A DNA stretch of 36,732 bases, taken from Alphaproteobacteria bacterium. Lineage in GTDB: Bacteria > Pseudomonadota > Alphaproteobacteria > Rickettsiales > VGDC01. Each line of letters begins with the position of its first letter. Position 1 is the stretch's first letter. The stretch is from the NCBI GenBank assembly GCA_022450665.1, contig JAKUPQ010000017.1, positions 1 to 36,732 of the forward strand. The letters are read 5' to 3'. A model generated the notes under the pieces. It was not told where the DNA came from and did not search any database. It worked only from the letters and a program-made list of their open reading frames with translations. Position numbers and translations under genes: made by a program. Shown here piece by piece: positions 1 through 9,972 of the stretch.

Positions 1-332
1 AAGATGTTGAGCGCGGTCAGGTTCTTTGTAAGCCTGGTTCGATCAAGCCTCACACCAAGTTTACCGCAGAAACCTATGTGTTGAATAAAGAAGAAGGTGG
101 TCGTCACACCCCGTTCTTCAGTAACTATCGCCCACAGTTTTATTTCCGTACCACCGATGTAACCGGTTCGGTGAAATTGCCTGAAGGTACCGAAATGGTA
201 ATGCCTGGCGATAATATCACCATGGAAATCACGCTGATTGCACCGATTGCTATGGATGAAGGTTTGCGCTTCGCTATCCGCGAAGGTGGACGCACCGTAG
301 GCGCAGGTGTTGTGGCTAAAATTATTGAGTAA
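1..332 (+). CDS. tuf: Elongation factor Tu, C-terminal part (5' truncated)
   Basis: EF-Tu is the GTPase that delivers aminoacyl-tRNA to the ribosomal A site. Only the last 109 codons are present, reading from base 3. They cover the end of domain 2 and all of domain 3, with family blocks [41 protein letters not shown] and the C-terminus [17 protein letters not shown]. The G domain lies outside the window. The gene ends 24 bases before rpsJ on the same strand, the usual tuf-rpsJ junction of the alphaproteobacterial str/S10 region. Identification is secure; which tuf copy this is cannot be told. Confidence 0.97.
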   Translation, partial: DVERGQVLCKPGSIKPHTKFTAETYVLNKEEGGRHTPFFSNYRPQFYFRTTDVTGSVKLPEGTEMVMPGDNITMEITLIAPIAMDEGLRFAIREGGRTVGAGVVAKIIE

Positions 333-356
333 TATGGATTGAGTTAGGGCTTTATC

Positions 357-677
357 ATGGATAACCAGAAAATTCGCATTCGACTGAAGGCTTTTGATCA
401 TCGCGTATTAGATCAGTCGACCAGCGAAATTGTTAACACAGCGAAGCGCACAGGTGCGCAGGTAAATGGTCCTGTACCATTGCCGCGCCGCATGAATAAA
501 TTTACTGTGTTGCGTTCGCCTCATATTGATAAAAAATCTCGCGAGCAGTTTGAGATTCGTACACATAAGCGTTTGATTGACATTGTTGATCCTACCCCAC
601 AAACGGTAGATGCGTTGATGAAGCTGGATCTTGCTGCTGGTGTGGATGTTCAGATTAAACTGGAAGGAGCCGCATAA
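357..677 (+). CDS. rpsJ: 30S ribosomal protein S10
   Basis: S10 is a small-subunit head protein and, as NusE, a partner of NusB in transcription antitermination. The 106-residue product matches the usual length and shows the family block [13 protein letters not shown] followed by RTHKRLIDI in the middle of the chain. The ATG is the only plausible start after the tuf stop. It opens the S10 cluster; its stop overlaps the rplC start by one base (TAATG), which suggests translational coupling. Nothing unusual is seen. Confidence 0.98.
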   Translation: MDNQKIRIRLKAFDHRVLDQSTSEIVNTAKRTGAQVNGPVPLPRRMNKFTVLRSPHIDKKSREQFEIRTHKRLIDIVDPTPQTVDALMKLDLAAGVDVQIKLEGAA

Positions 678-1399
678 TGCGTACCGGTCTTATTGCAGAA
701 AAAATCGGCATGAGCCGCGTGTTTACTGATATTGGTGAGCATGTGCCAGTGACTGTTCTTAAAGTGGATTCTTGTCAGGTGATCGCGCAGAAAACGCACG
801 ATAAAGACGGATATGATGCCGTCCAGCTGGGTGTGGGCGAAGCCAAGGTAAAGAATGTAAGTAAACCTATGCGCGGGCATTTTGCTAAAGCTAAAGTAGC
901 GCCCAAACGCAAGGTTGCTGAGTTTCGTGTTACCTCTGATAACCTGCTTGATTTAGGTGCAGAGCTGTCTGCAAAGCATTTTGTTGTAGGTCAATATGTA
1001 GATGTTTCAGCAACTTCTATTGGTAAAGGCTTTGCTGGTGCCATGAAGCGTCATAATTTTGCTGGACTTGAGGCATCACACGGTGTAAGTATCTCGCACC
1101 GTTCACACGGATCCACCGGTCACTGTCAAGATCCAGGCCGCGTTTTCAAAGGTAAGAAAATGGCTGGACAGCTTGGTAATAAGAAAGTGACAACTCAGAA
1201 CCTTTTGGTTATGGCGGCGGATGAAGAGCAGGGTGTTATCATGCTCCGTGGTGCGGTACCAGGATCTAAAGGATCCTACGTTATGATTTCCGACGCAATC
1301 AAGCGTGCATTGCCTTCTAGCGCTCCGGTGCCAGCGGCATTTATAGGTGCAAATGATGCGAAGGCAGCAGATGAAGCTACTGCAGAGACGTCCGCATAA
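677..1399 (+). CDS. rplC: 50S ribosomal protein L3
   Basis: L3 is an early 23S rRNA-binding assembly protein whose central loop reaches towards the peptidyl transferase centre. The conserved block is visible at about residues 140-170 ([21 protein letters not shown] region), including the Gln that is methylated in E. coli L3. At 240 residues it is roughly 30 longer than E. coli L3; the extra part is an Ala/Glu-rich tail (after AFIGAND) of the kind common in alphaproteobacteria. An AAGGAG Shine-Dalgarno at 663-668 supports the ATG at 677. A 109-base gap, unusually long for this cluster, separates it from rplD. Confidence 0.98.
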   Translation: MRTGLIAEKIGMSRVFTDIGEHVPVTVLKVDSCQVIAQKTHDKDGYDAVQLGVGEAKVKNVSKPMRGHFAKAKVAPKRKVAEFRVTSDNLLDLGAELSAKHFVVGQYVDVSATSIGKGFAGAMKRHNFAGLEASHGVSISHRSHGSTGHCQDPGRVFKGKKMAGQLGNKKVTTQNLLVMAADEEQGVIMLRGAVPGSKGSYVMISDAIKRALPSSAPVPAAFIGANDAKAADEATAETSA

Positions 1400-1427
1400 A
1401 CGGAGCAGTCTGCGGAGGTTTCCGTTT
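1398..1427 (+). other. Stem-loop across the rplC stop codon
   Basis: AAACGGA (1398-1404) is the exact complement of TCCGTTT (1421-1427). The 16-base interval contains a small GCA/TGC sub-stem and a purine run GGAGG. A pyrimidine-rich stretch follows. It begins inside the rplC stop codon and sits in the longest gap of the S10 cluster, upstream of rplD. It could be an attenuator, an RNA processing site or a leader for L4-type feedback. The 7-bp outer stem is modest and no function is demonstrated. Confidence 0.35.
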
Positions 1428-1508
1428 CTTCTTTGAAAATGGATTCATTGAAGACTGAAAATGTTAACCACGCTGATGCGTGAAACGAGAGCAAACAGGG
1501 TAAGCCCT

Positions 1509-2129
1509 ATGAAAGCAAAGATTGTAAATCTTGATAACAAGGCATCGGGAGAATTAGATCTCGATAAGGCTGTATTTGGCGTGCCTGTACGTGCTGATAT
1601 TCTGCAGCGTGTTGTAGAGTGGCAACGTGCAAAGGCTCGTGCTGGCACTCACAAAACCAAAGGTATTAGTGAGATCAGCGGTACGACCAAAAAACCATTT
1701 CGCCAAAAAGGCACCGGTAATGCACGTGCAGGTAGCTTGCGTTCTGCGCAGCGCCGCGGCGGTGCAACAATATTTGGCCCTGTGGTACGCAGCCATGCTT
1801 ATAGCTTACCTAAGAAAGTGCGCAAATTAGGTTTGAAGACAGCGCTTTCTTCTAAATTAGCTGACGGCAAGTTGTTTATACTTTCAGATGCGGATATCAA
1901 AGATATCAAAACAAAAGATCTTGTTGGTAAGTTTGATGCACTTGGTTTTACGAAGCCGTTGTTCATTGATGGAGAAGCGGTAAACGAAAATTTTGCTAAA
2001 GCTGCTCGTAATATTAAAGGTGTGGATGTATTGCCTCAGATGGGCGCGAATGTTTATGACATACTTCGCCATTCTGAATTGGTTCTTACACAAGATGCCG
2101 TTAAACTTTTGGAGGCTCGTCTGAAATGA
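1509..2129 (+). CDS. rplD: 50S ribosomal protein L4
   Basis: L4 binds 23S rRNA, lines the exit tunnel and in E. coli represses its own operon. The core shows [13 protein letters not shown] and the FGP block of the extended tunnel loop (about residues 60-90). The reading frame is open from an ATG at 1461, but that would add 16 non-conserved residues and has no ribosome binding site. The ATG at 1509 gives the family N-terminus [10 protein letters not shown] and 206 residues, the usual length, so I chose it. Its last four bases overlap rplW (ATGA). Confidence 0.96.
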   Translation: MKAKIVNLDNKASGELDLDKAVFGVPVRADILQRVVEWQRAKARAGTHKTKGISEISGTTKKPFRQKGTGNARAGSLRSAQRRGGATIFGPVVRSHAYSLPKKVRKLGLKTALSSKLADGKLFILSDADIKDIKTKDLVGKFDALGFTKPLFIDGEAVNENFAKAARNIKGVDVLPQMGANVYDILRHSELVLTQDAVKLLEARLK

Positions 2130-2449
2130 GTAAGAAAAAAGCAACAGCTAAGGCCGACGTAAAAGCTTTTCATTACGATGTTTTGCAGGCGCCGGTGATT
2201 ACAGAGAAATCTACAATGGCCTCAGAGCATGGAAAGGTTGTTTTCCGTATCGGCCGCAATGCCACAAAGCCACAAGTTAAAGAGGCGGTGGAGGCATTGT
2301 TTAATGTTGATGTTATTGGTGTAAACACTGCGCTGATAAAAGGAAAAACCAAAGTGTTCCGTGGACGGAAAGGTGTTCGCTCCGACTACAAAAAAGCAGT
2401 CGTGACGCTGAAAGAAGGCCAGTCCATAGATTACGCAGCGGGAGTATAA
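2126..2449 (+). CDS. rplW: 50S ribosomal protein L23
   Basis: L23 lies at the polypeptide exit and is the docking site for trigger factor and SRP. The 107-residue product has the family signature [13 protein letters not shown] near residue 25 and the [17 protein letters not shown] block near the C-terminus. The first about 18 residues form a Lys/Ala-rich extension. Its ATG overlaps the rplD stop (ATGA), a classical coupling arrangement; rplB follows after 4 bases. Confidence 0.97.
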   Translation: MSKKKATAKADVKAFHYDVLQAPVITEKSTMASEHGKVVFRIGRNATKPQVKEAVEALFNVDVIGVNTALIKGKTKVFRGRKGVRSDYKKAVVTLKEGQSIDYAAGV

Positions 2450-2453
2450 GTAG

Positions 2454-3290
2454 ATGGCTTTGAAAAAATTTAAACCTACAACGCCTTCACAGCGCGAACT
2501 GGTATTAATAGACCGCTCTGCTTTGTGGAAAGGTAAGCCTGTTAAAGCGCTTACAGAGGGCTTGTCTAAAACCGGTGGCCGCAACCATCATGGTCGCAAT
2601 ACAGCGCGTCGTGTTGGTGGTGGTCATAAGCGCAGTTACCGCTTGATTGACTTCAAGCGTCGCAAGTTTGATATGGTTGCTACGGTTGAGCGTATTGAAT
2701 ATGATCCGAATCGCTCTGCATTTATTGCTTTGCTAAAATATGAAGACGGTGAATTGTCTTACATCTTGGCGCCACAGCGCCTCGCAATTGGCGATAAAGT
2801 TGAAGCAGGTGTACAGGTAGATATTAAGACCGGCAATGCTATGCCGTTAAAAAATATTCCTGTTGGCACTCTGGTACATAATGCTGAGATGAAGCCTTTA
2901 AAGGGTGGACAAATCGCCCGCTCTGCCGGTACCTATGTGCAGGTAGTGGGTAAAGTTGCGGGCAACGTGCTGCTGAAGTTGCGTTCTGGTGAATTGCGTT
3001 TGGTGAATGGCGAATGCATGGCAACTGTTGGTTCCGTGTCTAACCCTGATCAGCAAAATACCAACTTAGGTAAGGCAGGGCGCAAGCGCTGGCTTGGTAA
3101 ACGTATGACGGTTCGCGGCGTAGCCATGAACCCGATCGATCACCCGCATGGTGGTGGTGAAGGCCGTACTTCTGGTGGTCGTCACCCGGTTACACCTTGG
3201 GGTAAGTCAACTAAGGGTAAGAAAACCCGCTCGAATAAGGCAACGGATAAGTTTATTGTTCGCAGCCGTCATCGCGCGAAGAAAAAGTAA
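2454..3290 (+). CDS. rplB: 50S ribosomal protein L2
   Basis: L2 is a primary 23S rRNA-binding protein needed for subunit association and peptidyl transferase activity. The 278-residue chain has the OB/SH3 core and the hallmark [13 protein letters not shown] near residue 225, containing the conserved His near the active site. The C-terminus is the typical basic tail ending RHRAKKK. A GGGAG at 2440-2444, inside the end of rplW, supports the ATG. Both position and length are normal. Confidence 0.98.
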   Translation: MALKKFKPTTPSQRELVLIDRSALWKGKPVKALTEGLSKTGGRNHHGRNTARRVGGGHKRSYRLIDFKRRKFDMVATVERIEYDPNRSAFIALLKYEDGELSYILAPQRLAIGDKVEAGVQVDIKTGNAMPLKNIPVGTLVHNAEMKPLKGGQIARSAGTYVQVVGKVAGNVLLKLRSGELRLVNGECMATVGSVSNPDQQNTNLGKAGRKRWLGKRMTVRGVAMNPIDHPHGGGEGRTSGGRHPVTPWGKSTKGKKTRSNKATDKFIVRSRHRAKKK

Positions 3291-3309
3291 GTTAGTAGAG
3301 GATAGCATA

Positions 3310-3588
3310 GTGGCTAGATCTGTTTGGAAAGGTCCGTTTGTAGACGGATATATGTTGAAAAAAGCGGAAGATGCGCGTGCATCGTCGCGTAATCAGGTGG
3401 TAAAAACCTGGTCGCGTCGCTCGACCATTCTCCCGCAATTCGTTGGCGTCACCTTTGGTGTCTATAACGGCAACAAGTTTATACCTGTTCTTGTAACCGA
3501 AGATATGATCGGTCATAAGCTCGGTGAATTTGCTCCCACCCGTACGTTTTACGGTCACGGTGTGGATAAGAAAGCCAAAAGGAAGTAA
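3310..3588 (+). CDS. rpsS: 30S ribosomal protein S19
   Basis: S19 forms a head complex with S13 and contacts the 50S subunit. The frame is open from 3148 inside rplB, but the real start is the GTG at 3310: it gives the family N-terminus [18 protein letters not shown] and exactly 92 residues, and an AGAGGA motif lies at 3296-3301. [11 protein letters not shown] is visible near the C-terminus. The GTG start is easily missed by longest-ORF callers. It lies 19 bases after rplB and 5 before rplV. Confidence 0.96.
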   Translation: MARSVWKGPFVDGYMLKKAEDARASSRNQVVKTWSRRSTILPQFVGVTFGVYNGNKFIPVLVTEDMIGHKLGEFAPTRTFYGHGVDKKAKRK

Positions 3589-3593
3589 TTATC

Positions 3594-3974
3594 ATGGGTA
3601 AGAGCGCACAACCTCGTCAACTGCCAGATAACGAAGTGAAAGCGGTGTTAAGCCGTCTTCGTGGTAGCCCGATTAAGCTGAATGATGTCGCTACATTAAT
3701 ACGCGGCCTGCATGCAAGTGAAGCGGTGAAGCAACTAACATTTAGCAACCGTCGCATATCTAATGATGTGTTGAAATGCCTTAAATCGGCAATTGCTAAT
3801 GCAGAAAACAACCATAATCTTGATGTTGATAATTTGTATGTCGCGGAAGCTTATGTGGGTAAAAGCATGGTGATGAAGCGTATGCGTGCAAGAGCGCGTG
3901 GACGCGCTGCACGGATTTTAAAACCATTTAGCAACCTGACAATTGTCGTACGCGAAGAGAAGGAGTCTGCCTAA
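3594..3974 (+). CDS. rplV: 50S ribosomal protein L22
   Basis: L22 spans the 50S subunit and its beta-hairpin forms part of the exit tunnel near the macrolide site. The 126-residue product has [19 protein letters not shown] followed by the hairpin block [14 protein letters not shown]. The spacing to rpsS is 5 bases with AAGGAAG as ribosome binding site inside the end of rpsS. The stop codon shares one base with the rpsC start. No unusual residues are seen. Confidence 0.97.
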   Translation: MGKSAQPRQLPDNEVKAVLSRLRGSPIKLNDVATLIRGLHASEAVKQLTFSNRRISNDVLKCLKSAIANAENNHNLDVDNLYVAEAYVGKSMVMKRMRARARGRAARILKPFSNLTIVVREEKESA

Positions 3975-4654
3975 TGGGACAGAAAGTTAATCCAATCGGC
4001 CTGCGCCTTGGCATAAATAAAACATGGGATTCGCGTTGGTTCGCTAACGACAAAGACTTTGCTAATAAGCTTCACGAGGATTTGCAAATCCGCAAGCATA
4101 TAAAAAAGCGCTTGGCTTCAGCTGGCGTAAGTAAGGTAGTTATTGAGCGCCCAAGCAAAAAAGCTTATATTTCAATATTTACCGCACGTCCTGGTATTGT
4201 TATCGGTAAAAAAGGCGGTGATATTGAAAAAGTGAAGCAAGAAATTGCTAAAATTACTAGTGACGAAGTGCATTTAAATATTGTAGAAGTGCGCAAGCCT
4301 GAAATCGATTCGACATTAATCGCTGAGGGTATTGCCCAGCAGCTTGAGCGTCGCGTTGCTTTCCGTCGTGCTATGAAGCGCGCTGTACAATCAGCTTTGC
4401 GTCTTGGTGCACAAGGTATTCGTATTAATGTAAGTGGACGCCTTGGCGGCGCTGAAATTGCACGCATGGAATGGTATCGTGAAGGCCGTGTGCCATTGCA
4501 TACTCTACGTGCTGATGTGGATTATGGTGTGGCTGAAGCACATACGACTTTTGGTGTTATTGGCATTAAAGTCTGGGTGTTTAAAGGCGAAGTTTTGGAT
4601 GAGCGCGATGAGATTGAAACACGCGCCTCGACCAAAGTTGAAAATGTAGGTTAA
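3974..4654 (+). CDS. rpsC: 30S ribosomal protein S3
   Basis: S3 is a head protein at the mRNA entry tunnel. The 226-residue product begins [14 protein letters not shown]. It carries the KH-type RNA-binding core with the GxxG loop in [14 protein letters not shown] at about residues 75-88, and the C-terminal domain with the [22 protein letters not shown] block. The start overlaps the rplV stop by one base and is preceded by AAGGAG (3960-3965). Length and order are normal. Confidence 0.98.
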   Translation: MGQKVNPIGLRLGINKTWDSRWFANDKDFANKLHEDLQIRKHIKKRLASAGVSKVVIERPSKKAYISIFTARPGIVIGKKGGDIEKVKQEIAKITSDEVHLNIVEVRKPEIDSTLIAEGIAQQLERRVAFRRAMKRAVQSALRLGAQGIRINVSGRLGGAEIARMEWYREGRVPLHTLRADVDYGVAEAHTTFGVIGIKVWVFKGEVLDERDEIETRASTKVENVG

Positions 4655-4680
4655 TTTTATAGGATTGAGGGATAACGGTT

Positions 4681-5100
4681 ATGCTGACCCCCAAAAGAAC
4701 AAAATATCGTAAAGCGTTTAAAGGTCGTATCCATGGCAATGCTAAAGGTGGCAGTACGCTAAACTTCGGCCAACATGGCTTGAAGGCAATCGAGCCAGAA
4801 CGTATTACCGCACGCCAAATTGAGGCTGCGCGTCGTGCAATCACACGCCATGTGCGTCGTGTTGGGCGTCTTTGGATACGTGTATTTCCAGACCTTCCAG
4901 TTACCAGCAAACCAGCTGAAGTGCGCATGGGTAAAGGTAAAGGATCTGTGGATTATTGGGCATGCAGAGTCAAGCCAGGCCGCGTGTTATTTGAGATTGA
5001 TGGTGTTAGTGAAGAGTTGGCGCGTGAAGCTTTTGCCCGTGCAGCAGCTAAGTTGCCGGTAAAAACTAAATTTGTGACCCGTATTACGGAAGAGGTGTAA
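4681..5100 (+). CDS. rplP: 50S ribosomal protein L16
   Basis: L16 is a late-assembly protein near the A site and the central protuberance. The 139-residue product starts [15 protein letters not shown] and has the family signature [21 protein letters not shown] around residues 80-100. The Arg corresponding to the hydroxylated residue of E. coli L16 would lie near this block. It is 26 bases after rpsC and 1 base before rpmC, so rpmC is very likely translationally coupled to it. Confidence 0.98.
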   Translation: MLTPKRTKYRKAFKGRIHGNAKGGSTLNFGQHGLKAIEPERITARQIEAARRAITRHVRRVGRLWIRVFPDLPVTSKPAEVRMGKGKGSVDYWACRVKPGRVLFEIDGVSEELAREAFARAAAKLPVKTKFVTRITEEV

Positions 5101-5101
5101 G

Positions 5102-5296
5102 ATGAAAGCGTCTGAGCTCCGTGGAAAAACTGCTGACGAATTAAAAGGTCAGTTAGTGGACTTGAAAAAGGAATTGTTCAACTTGCGCTTCCAAAAGGCG
5201 ACAGGTGAATTGCAGAATACTGCACGTTTCCGCCAGGTGCGCCGTGATGTGGCGCGTGTAAAAACCCTGCTCGCTGAAAAGCAGGCCGCCGCGTAA
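5102..5296 (+). CDS. rpmC: 50S ribosomal protein L29
   Basis: L29 is a small two-helix protein next to L23 at the exit site. The 64-residue product, of normal length, has the pattern LRGKTADEL near the start, [13 protein letters not shown] in the middle and [14 protein letters not shown] at the end. The ATG follows one base after rplP, with a GAAGAGG-type binding site inside the end of that gene. Confidence 0.97.
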   Translation: MKASELRGKTADELKGQLVDLKKELFNLRFQKATGELQNTARFRQVRRDVARVKTLLAEKQAAA

Positions 5297-5319
5297 GCGT
5301 TGTAATTGAGGAGAATAAT

Positions 5320-5553
5320 ATGCCTAAGCGTATTTTACAGGGAACAGTGGTAAGTGATGCCGCCGATAAAACAATTTCTGTTTTAGTAGAGCGCCGTATT
5401 AAGCACCCATTGTATAAAAAAACCATCCGCCGTAGCAAAAAATATGCTGCGCATGATGAGCAAAATACAATTAAGACCGGTGATGTAGTGCGCATTGAAG
5501 AATGTCGCCCCATTTCGAAAACTAAAACATGGCAGGTTGTCTACGACGCATAA
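5320..5553 (+). CDS. rpsQ: 30S ribosomal protein S17
   Basis: S17 is an OB-fold primary 16S rRNA-binding protein. The 77-residue product begins [19 protein letters not shown] and contains the family block [20 protein letters not shown] and [21 protein letters not shown] motif lies just upstream of the ATG. It closes the S10 cluster proper; rplN (spc cluster) follows after 32 bases without an evident terminator, so read-through is likely. Confidence 0.97.
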   Translation: MPKRILQGTVVSDAADKTISVLVERRIKHPLYKKTIRRSKKYAAHDEQNTIKTGDVVRIEECRPISKTKTWQVVYDA

Positions 5554-5585
5554 GCGCTTAGACCCTATTTGACGGAGATAGTCAC

Positions 5586-5954
5586 ATGATACAGATGCAA
5601 AGTAATTTGGATGTTGCGGATAATTCCGGCGCCAAACGGGTACAGTGCATTAAAGTGCTTGGTGGATCGCACCGCAAAACCGCTTCTGTCGGTGATGTTA
5701 TCGTTGTATCCATCAAAGATGCGATACCACGCGGTAAAGTAAAAAAAGGTGAAGTGCATAAGGCTGTTATAGTGCGCACCTCATCACCACTTTTACGCAG
5801 TGATGGTACGTCTATCCGCTTTGATAAAAATGCTGCGGTAATTATCAATAAGCAGAATGAGCCTATCGGAACACGTATTTTTGGTCCGGTAACGCGTGAA
5901 CTACGTGCAAAAAAATATATGAAAATTGTTTCTTTAGCGCCAGAAGTGTTGTAA
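5586..5954 (+). CDS. rplN: 50S ribosomal protein L14
   Basis: L14 lies at the subunit interface and is the binding site of the silencing factor RsfS. The 122-residue product, the canonical length, shows [17 protein letters not shown] at the start, [11 protein letters not shown], and the signature AVIVRT. It is the first gene of the spc cluster. The 66-base gap to rplX contains only weak inverted C/G runs that do not form a convincing structure. Confidence 0.98.
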   Translation: MIQMQSNLDVADNSGAKRVQCIKVLGGSHRKTASVGDVIVVSIKDAIPRGKVKKGEVHKAVIVRTSSPLLRSDGTSIRFDKNAAVIINKQNEPIGTRIFGPVTRELRAKKYMKIVSLAPEVL

Positions 5955-6020
5955 AAGATTGTCCCCTCTACTGAGTGGGATAAAACACGGGGCTAAGATT
6001 GTTAAGTTTAGGTAAGTTAA

Positions 6021-6344
6021 ATGGCACAGAAGCTGAAAATCAAAAAAGGCGACAATGTAGTGGTTACTGCAGGTCGCGACGCCGGTAAAAAAGGTAGCGT
6101 TGTTAAGGTGCTGCCTAGCGATAATCGCGTTATCGTGCAAGGTGTGAATATGGTAAAGCGCCATACAAAACCAAGCATGGCGGGTCCAGGCGGTATACAG
6201 GAAAAAGAACTATCCATTCACATATCGAATGTTGCTATCGCAGACCCCAAGACTGGCAAACCATCCCGCGTAGGGTATAAGTTCCTTAAGGATGGCAGTA
6301 AAGTCCGCGTTGCTAAAGCATCGGGTGAAGTAATTGACGCATAA
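6021..6344 (+). CDS. rplX: 50S ribosomal protein L24
   Basis: L24 initiates 50S assembly. The 107-residue product has the KOW motif at the N-terminus ([20 protein letters not shown]) and the [12 protein letters not shown] block typical of the family. The ATG at 6021 gives the standard start. It belongs to the spc cluster between rplN and rplE. Confidence 0.97.
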   Translation: MAQKLKIKKGDNVVVTAGRDAGKKGSVVKVLPSDNRVIVQGVNMVKRHTKPSMAGPGGIQEKELSIHISNVAIADPKTGKPSRVGYKFLKDGSKVRVAKASGEVIDA

Positions 6345-6372
6345 GTAATTTACAAAGAATAGAGTGTACGCC

Positions 6373-6942
6373 ATGGCTACTAAGAAAGCTGAAAATACGA
6401 ATAAAGCTCGTTTACATGCAATGTATGAAAGTGATATTCGCGGATCTTTGCAAAAGCAGTATAACTATAAAAACCCTATGCAGGTTCCACGTTTAGAGAA
6501 AATTGTTCTCAACATGGGTGTGGGTGAAGCAGTTGCTGATAGTAAGGCGATCAACGGTGCAGTAGAAGAAATGGCACTTATTACTGGTCAAAAACCTATT
6601 ATTACACGCGCAAAAAAGTCGGTTGCCGGCTTTAAAATCCGTGAAGGTATGCCTTTGGGTTGTAAAGTAACTCTGCGTAGTGCGCAGATGTATGAATTTT
6701 TAGATCGGTTGGTAAACATTGCCTTGCCACGCGTGCGTGATTTTCGCGGTGTAAGCGGTAAGAGTTTTGATGGTTGCGGAAACTACTCGCTTGGTATAAA
6801 AGAGCAGATTGTATTTCCAGAGATCAATTATGATAAAGTAAGTCAGGTGCGCGGTATGGATATTACATTTGTGACCACCGCAGCAAACGATGAAGAAGCA
6901 AAAGCATTATTGACCGGCTTTAATATGCCGTTCCGTAAATAA
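6373..6942 (+). CDS. rplE: 50S ribosomal protein L5
   Basis: L5 binds 5S rRNA and the P-site tRNA in the central protuberance. The family blocks are [36 protein letters not shown] and the C-terminal [10 protein letters not shown] longer frame opens at a GTG (6364), but a GAG motif at 6362-6364 is correctly spaced for the ATG at 6373, giving [15 protein letters not shown] and 189 residues; I prefer this. The about 10-residue N-terminal extension relative to E. coli is common in alphaproteobacteria. Confidence 0.96.
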   Translation: MATKKAENTNKARLHAMYESDIRGSLQKQYNYKNPMQVPRLEKIVLNMGVGEAVADSKAINGAVEEMALITGQKPIITRAKKSVAGFKIREGMPLGCKVTLRSAQMYEFLDRLVNIALPRVRDFRGVSGKSFDGCGNYSLGIKEQIVFPEINYDKVSQVRGMDITFVTTAANDEEAKALLTGFNMPFRK

Positions 6943-6979
6943 GTTAAATGTGACTTAGTATTAAGAAGCGAGGTATCCC

Positions 6980-7285
6980 TTGGCTAAGGTGAGTTCTGTA
7001 GAAAAAAATGCACGTCGCGTTCGTATGCATAAAAAATATGCTGATAAACGTATAGCATTGAAAAAAGTTGTAATGAGTAAAGATACGCCCATTGAAGAGC
7101 GTTTTGAAGCTCAATTGAAATTGGCAGAATTGCCCCGCAACAGTGCTAAAAATCGTCAGCGTAACCGCTGTGGTTTGAGTGGCCGCCCGCGTGGTTTCTA
7201 CCGTAAGTTTAAATTGTCGCGTATTGCGCTGCGTGAACTGGCCTCAAGTGGTCAGATTCCCGGCATGATCAAGTCGAGCTGGTAA
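6980..7285 (+). CDS. rpsN: 30S ribosomal protein S14
   Basis: S14 is a head protein near S3 and S10. At 101 residues it is the long, zinc-independent form: the CxxC pairs of the short form are absent. The C-terminal block [20 protein letters not shown] is clear. The start is a TTG at 6980 ([10 protein letters not shown]), preceded by GCGAGG; no ATG would preserve the conserved N-terminus. It lies 11 bases before rpsH, whose AAGGAG overlaps the rpsN stop. Confidence 0.96.
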   Translation: MAKVSSVEKNARRVRMHKKYADKRIALKKVVMSKDTPIEERFEAQLKLAELPRNSAKNRQRNRCGLSGRPRGFYRKFKLSRIALRELASSGQIPGMIKSSW

Positions 7286-7296
7286 GGAGAGCACCT

Positions 7297-7695
7297 ATGT
7301 CGATGAACGATTTGTTATCCGATATGCTAACGCGCATTCGCAATGGCCAAAATGCTAATTTAGCGCAAATCACTTGCCCTGCTTCGAATTTGCTGGCCAA
7401 TGTATGCGCCGTTTTGAAAAAAGAAGGTTACATTGTAGACTTTAGCAAAACAGAGCCCAAAGGCGGGAAATCTGATATCGTGATTGATCTGAAATATTAT
7501 GAAGGTGAAGCGGTTATTAAGGAAATTAAACGTATTTCCAAGCCAGGACGCCGTAATTATTCAAAAATTAATGAGCTGCCACAATACTATAATGGCCTTG
7601 GCATCGCAATCTTATCTACCCCACGTGGTGTGATGTCTGATTATGATGCCCGTCTGGCTAATGTAGGTGGTGAAGTGCTCTGTAGCGTATTCTAG
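7297..7695 (+). CDS. rpsH: 30S ribosomal protein S8
   Basis: S8 is a primary 16S rRNA binder in the platform and, in E. coli, the translational repressor of the spc operon. The 132-residue product has MSMNDLLSDMLTRIRNGQ at the start and the signature GIAILSTPRGVMSD near the C-terminus. The AAGGAG at 7285-7290 is strong. I could not identify an S8-binding mimic in the upstream gaps with confidence. Confidence 0.98.
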   Translation: MSMNDLLSDMLTRIRNGQNANLAQITCPASNLLANVCAVLKKEGYIVDFSKTEPKGGKSDIVIDLKYYEGEAVIKEIKRISKPGRRNYSKINELPQYYNGLGIAILSTPRGVMSDYDARLANVGGEVLCSVF

Positions 7696-7704
7696 GAGAG
7701 TAAG

Positions 7705-8238
7705 ATGTCGCGTATTGGTAAACTTCCTATTACGGTTCCATCTGGTGTACAAGTTGATATTAAAGATCATCTGGTAACCGTTAAAGGACAAAAAGGCGAA
7801 TTAAAGCAAAAGATTGTAGGGGATGTTAGTGTAACCATCAATGATGGTGAAATTAATGTGAAGCCTGCAAATGATACTAAGCGCGCACGCGCTATGTGGG
7901 GTATGTCGCGCACGTTAATTAACAACATGATCACTGGTGTTACCGATGGCTTTACCAAGCGCTTGGAGATTCGTGGTGTTGGTTTTCGCGCCTCTGTAGA
8001 TGGCAAAATCCTTAATTTATCGCTTGGGTTCAGCCACGAAATAAAATATGCAATTCCTGAGGGCATTTCCATTGTTGCTGAAAAACCTACTTTGTTGGTT
8101 ATTTCCGGCACAGATGCGCAAAAAGTAGGCCAGACTGCCGCATTGCTACGTAGCTTGCGCAAACCTGAGCCATATAAAGGTAAGGGCGTACGTTATGAGA
8201 ACGAACGCGTAATCATGAAAGAGGGCAAGAAGAAGTAA
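7705..8238 (+). CDS. rplF: 50S ribosomal protein L6
   Basis: L6 lies near the sarcin-ricin loop and the factor-binding site. The 177-residue product begins [15 protein letters not shown]. It shows the two alpha/beta repeats of the family, with [16 protein letters not shown] and the C-terminal [15 protein letters not shown] signature. AGGAG spans the end of rpsH; the stop overlaps the rplR start by one base. Confidence 0.98.
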   Translation: MSRIGKLPITVPSGVQVDIKDHLVTVKGQKGELKQKIVGDVSVTINDGEINVKPANDTKRARAMWGMSRTLINNMITGVTDGFTKRLEIRGVGFRASVDGKILNLSLGFSHEIKYAIPEGISIVAEKPTLLVISGTDAQKVGQTAALLRSLRKPEPYKGKGVRYENERVIMKEGKKK

Positions 8239-8603
8239 TGGCTACTAACTCCAATCAACTTTTTGAGCGCCGCCAACGTCGCGTGCGCCACAGCCTCCGC
8301 CAAAAAGGCAATGGTCGTATCCGCCTTTCGGTTTTCCGCTCGGGTAGGCATATTTATGCGCAGCTGATTGACGATGTGCAAGGCAAAACCCTTGCTGCAG
8401 CATCTACTGTGGATAAAGATCTTAAGGGCAAGTTAAAAACTACAAGCACAGTTGAAGCTGCAAAGGCAGTGGGTGAGCTGATTGCTAAGCGTGGTAAAGC
8501 TGCGAAGGTGAACGACGTAGTATTTGACCGAGGTGGTTTTATTTATCATGGTCGCGTGAAAGCGCTGGCTGATGCAGCCCGCGAAGGCGGTTTGAATTTC
8601 TAA
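8238..8603 (+). CDS. rplR: 50S ribosomal protein L18
   Basis: L18 binds 5S rRNA together with L5. The 121-residue product has [18 protein letters not shown] and ends [25 protein letters not shown], both characteristic of the family. The ATG overlaps the rplF stop by one base; rpsE follows after 21 bases. Normal in every respect. Confidence 0.97.
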   Translation: MATNSNQLFERRQRRVRHSLRQKGNGRIRLSVFRSGRHIYAQLIDDVQGKTLAAASTVDKDLKGKLKTTSTVEAAKAVGELIAKRGKAAKVNDVVFDRGGFIYHGRVKALADAAREGGLNF

Positions 8604-8624
8604 TTATAGGTTTTAGGCACTAAC

Positions 8625-9182
8625 ATGGCACGTAATAACGCAGCACAGCAGTCGCAGCATGAAAACAGCGATTTGATTGACAAACTGGTTTCCATTAACC
8701 GCGTAGCTAAAGTAGTAAAAGGTGGCCGTCGCTTCGGCTTCGCTGCTTTGGTTGTTGTGGGAGATGGTAAAGGCCGGGTAGGCTATGGCTCAGGAAAAGC
8801 AAAAGAAGTAAGCGATGCTGTACGTAAAGCTACGGAATCGGCTAAAAAGAACATGGTGCGTATCTCTTTGCGCGAAAACCGCACGTTACACCATGATGTT
8901 GCTGGCCGCTTTGGCGCAGGTAATGTGTTGATGCGTGCAGCGCCTCCAGGTACTGGTGTGATCGCAGGTGGTCCTATGCGCGCTATTTTTGAAGCCTTAG
9001 GCGTGCAAGATGTGGTAGCGAAATCTAACGGTACCAGTAACCCGTATAATATGGTTAAGGCAACATTTGAAGCCCTGCAAACCATGCGTTCCCCTAAAGC
9101 AGTAGCGGGTAAACGTGGTTTGAAGATCGGTGAGATTGTTAGCCGTCGTGAATCAACCGGCAAAACTGCCGCAAACGATTAA
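8625..9182 (+). CDS. rpsE: 30S ribosomal protein S5
   Basis: S5 sits at the mRNA entry channel and affects decoding fidelity. The 185-residue product has the double-stranded RNA-binding-like domain with [19 protein letters not shown] at about residues 45-63, then the C-terminal domain with [20 protein letters not shown]. It lies 21 bases after rplR and 10 before rpmD in the standard order. Confidence 0.98.
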   Translation: MARNNAAQQSQHENSDLIDKLVSINRVAKVVKGGRRFGFAALVVVGDGKGRVGYGSGKAKEVSDAVRKATESAKKNMVRISLRENRTLHHDVAGRFGAGNVLMRAAPPGTGVIAGGPMRAIFEALGVQDVVAKSNGTSNPYNMVKATFEALQTMRSPKAVAGKRGLKIGEIVSRRESTGKTAAND

Positions 9183-9192
9183 GGGGTAAGTC

Positions 9193-9396
9193 ATGGCTGC
9201 AGCTAAAAAACAAGCCGCTGGTAAAATTAAAGTAACGCAAACAGGTAGCCCCATCGGTCGCCCTGCGAAGCAGCGCGCTACACTTAGAGGCCTTGGCCTC
9301 AACAAATTGCGTCGTTCTAGTGAGCTGGAAGATACTCCAGCTGTGCGCGGAATGATAAAAACCGTTCACCATTTGGTGCAAGTAGAAGAAGCATAA
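9193..9396 (+). CDS. rpmD: 50S ribosomal protein L30
   Basis: L30 is a small 50S protein. The 67-residue product has the family core [19 protein letters not shown] followed by [10 protein letters not shown] and [16 protein letters not shown]. The AAGGGGTAAG upstream is a good ribosome binding site. The N-terminus carries a short Ala/Lys-rich extension. It lies between rpsE and rplO as in other proteobacteria. Confidence 0.97.
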   Translation: MAAAKKQAAGKIKVTQTGSPIGRPAKQRATLRGLGLNKLRRSSELEDTPAVRGMIKTVHHLVQVEEA

Positions 9397-9437
9397 TTTC
9401 TTTTGCCAGAGAATATAGTTAATTAAAGGTTTTAGCC

Positions 9438-9911
9438 ATGAAGCTGAATGAAATTAAAGATAATGAAGGCGCACGCAAAGGCCGTATGCGCATTGGACGC
9501 GGTATTGGTAGCGGCAAAGGTAAAACCGGTGGCCGTGGTGTAAAGGGACAAAAATCCCGTACCGGCGTCAGCATTAATGGATTTGAAGGCGGTCAAATGC
9601 CTTTGTTCCGTCGCTTACCTAAGCGCGGCTTCAAAAGCATTAATCGTAAAGCCTACGAAGTCATCAATCTTTCTGATCTTCAACGTCTCGTTGATGAGAA
9701 AAAAGTGGATGCCTCCAAGCCTTTGAATAGTGAAATTCTGCAACAGGCAGGTCTGGTGCATAACAATAAATTTGGCGTTAAACTGCTGGCTAAAGGCGAA
9801 CTTAAAGCGAAAGTTACTGTAGAGGTGGCTAAAGCCTCTGCTGCTGCGCAAGAAGCCGTAAAAAAAGCTGGTGGTAAAGTAGTTCTTCCAGAAGCAAAGA
9901 AAGCCGCATAA
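9438..9911 (+). CDS. rplO: 50S ribosomal protein L15
   Basis: L15 is a late-assembly protein with a long glycine-rich N-terminal tail. That tail is obvious here ([20 protein letters not shown] at about residues 22-42), followed by [17 protein letters not shown]. The 157-residue length is normal, and the C-terminus is Ala/Lys-rich. It precedes secY by 61 bases. Confidence 0.97.
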   Translation: MKLNEIKDNEGARKGRMRIGRGIGSGKGKTGGRGVKGQKSRTGVSINGFEGGQMPLFRRLPKRGFKSINRKAYEVINLSDLQRLVDEKKVDASKPLNSEILQQAGLVHNNKFGVKLLAKGELKAKVTVEVAKASAAAQEAVKKAGGKVVLPEAKKAA

Positions 9912-9972
9912 GGTTTTTTAAGCTTCTGGCTACTCTTCTCCCTCCCGCCGCAACCTCCTAGCAGGTGGAAAC

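Noticed and set aside
3148-3309. 54-codon upstream extension of rpsS.
   Set aside because: It lies inside rplB in another frame; S19 is fully accounted for from GTG 3310.
5962-5993. CCCC/GGGG inverted runs between rplN and rplX.
   Set aside because: Four-base arms with a long loop; no stable stem.
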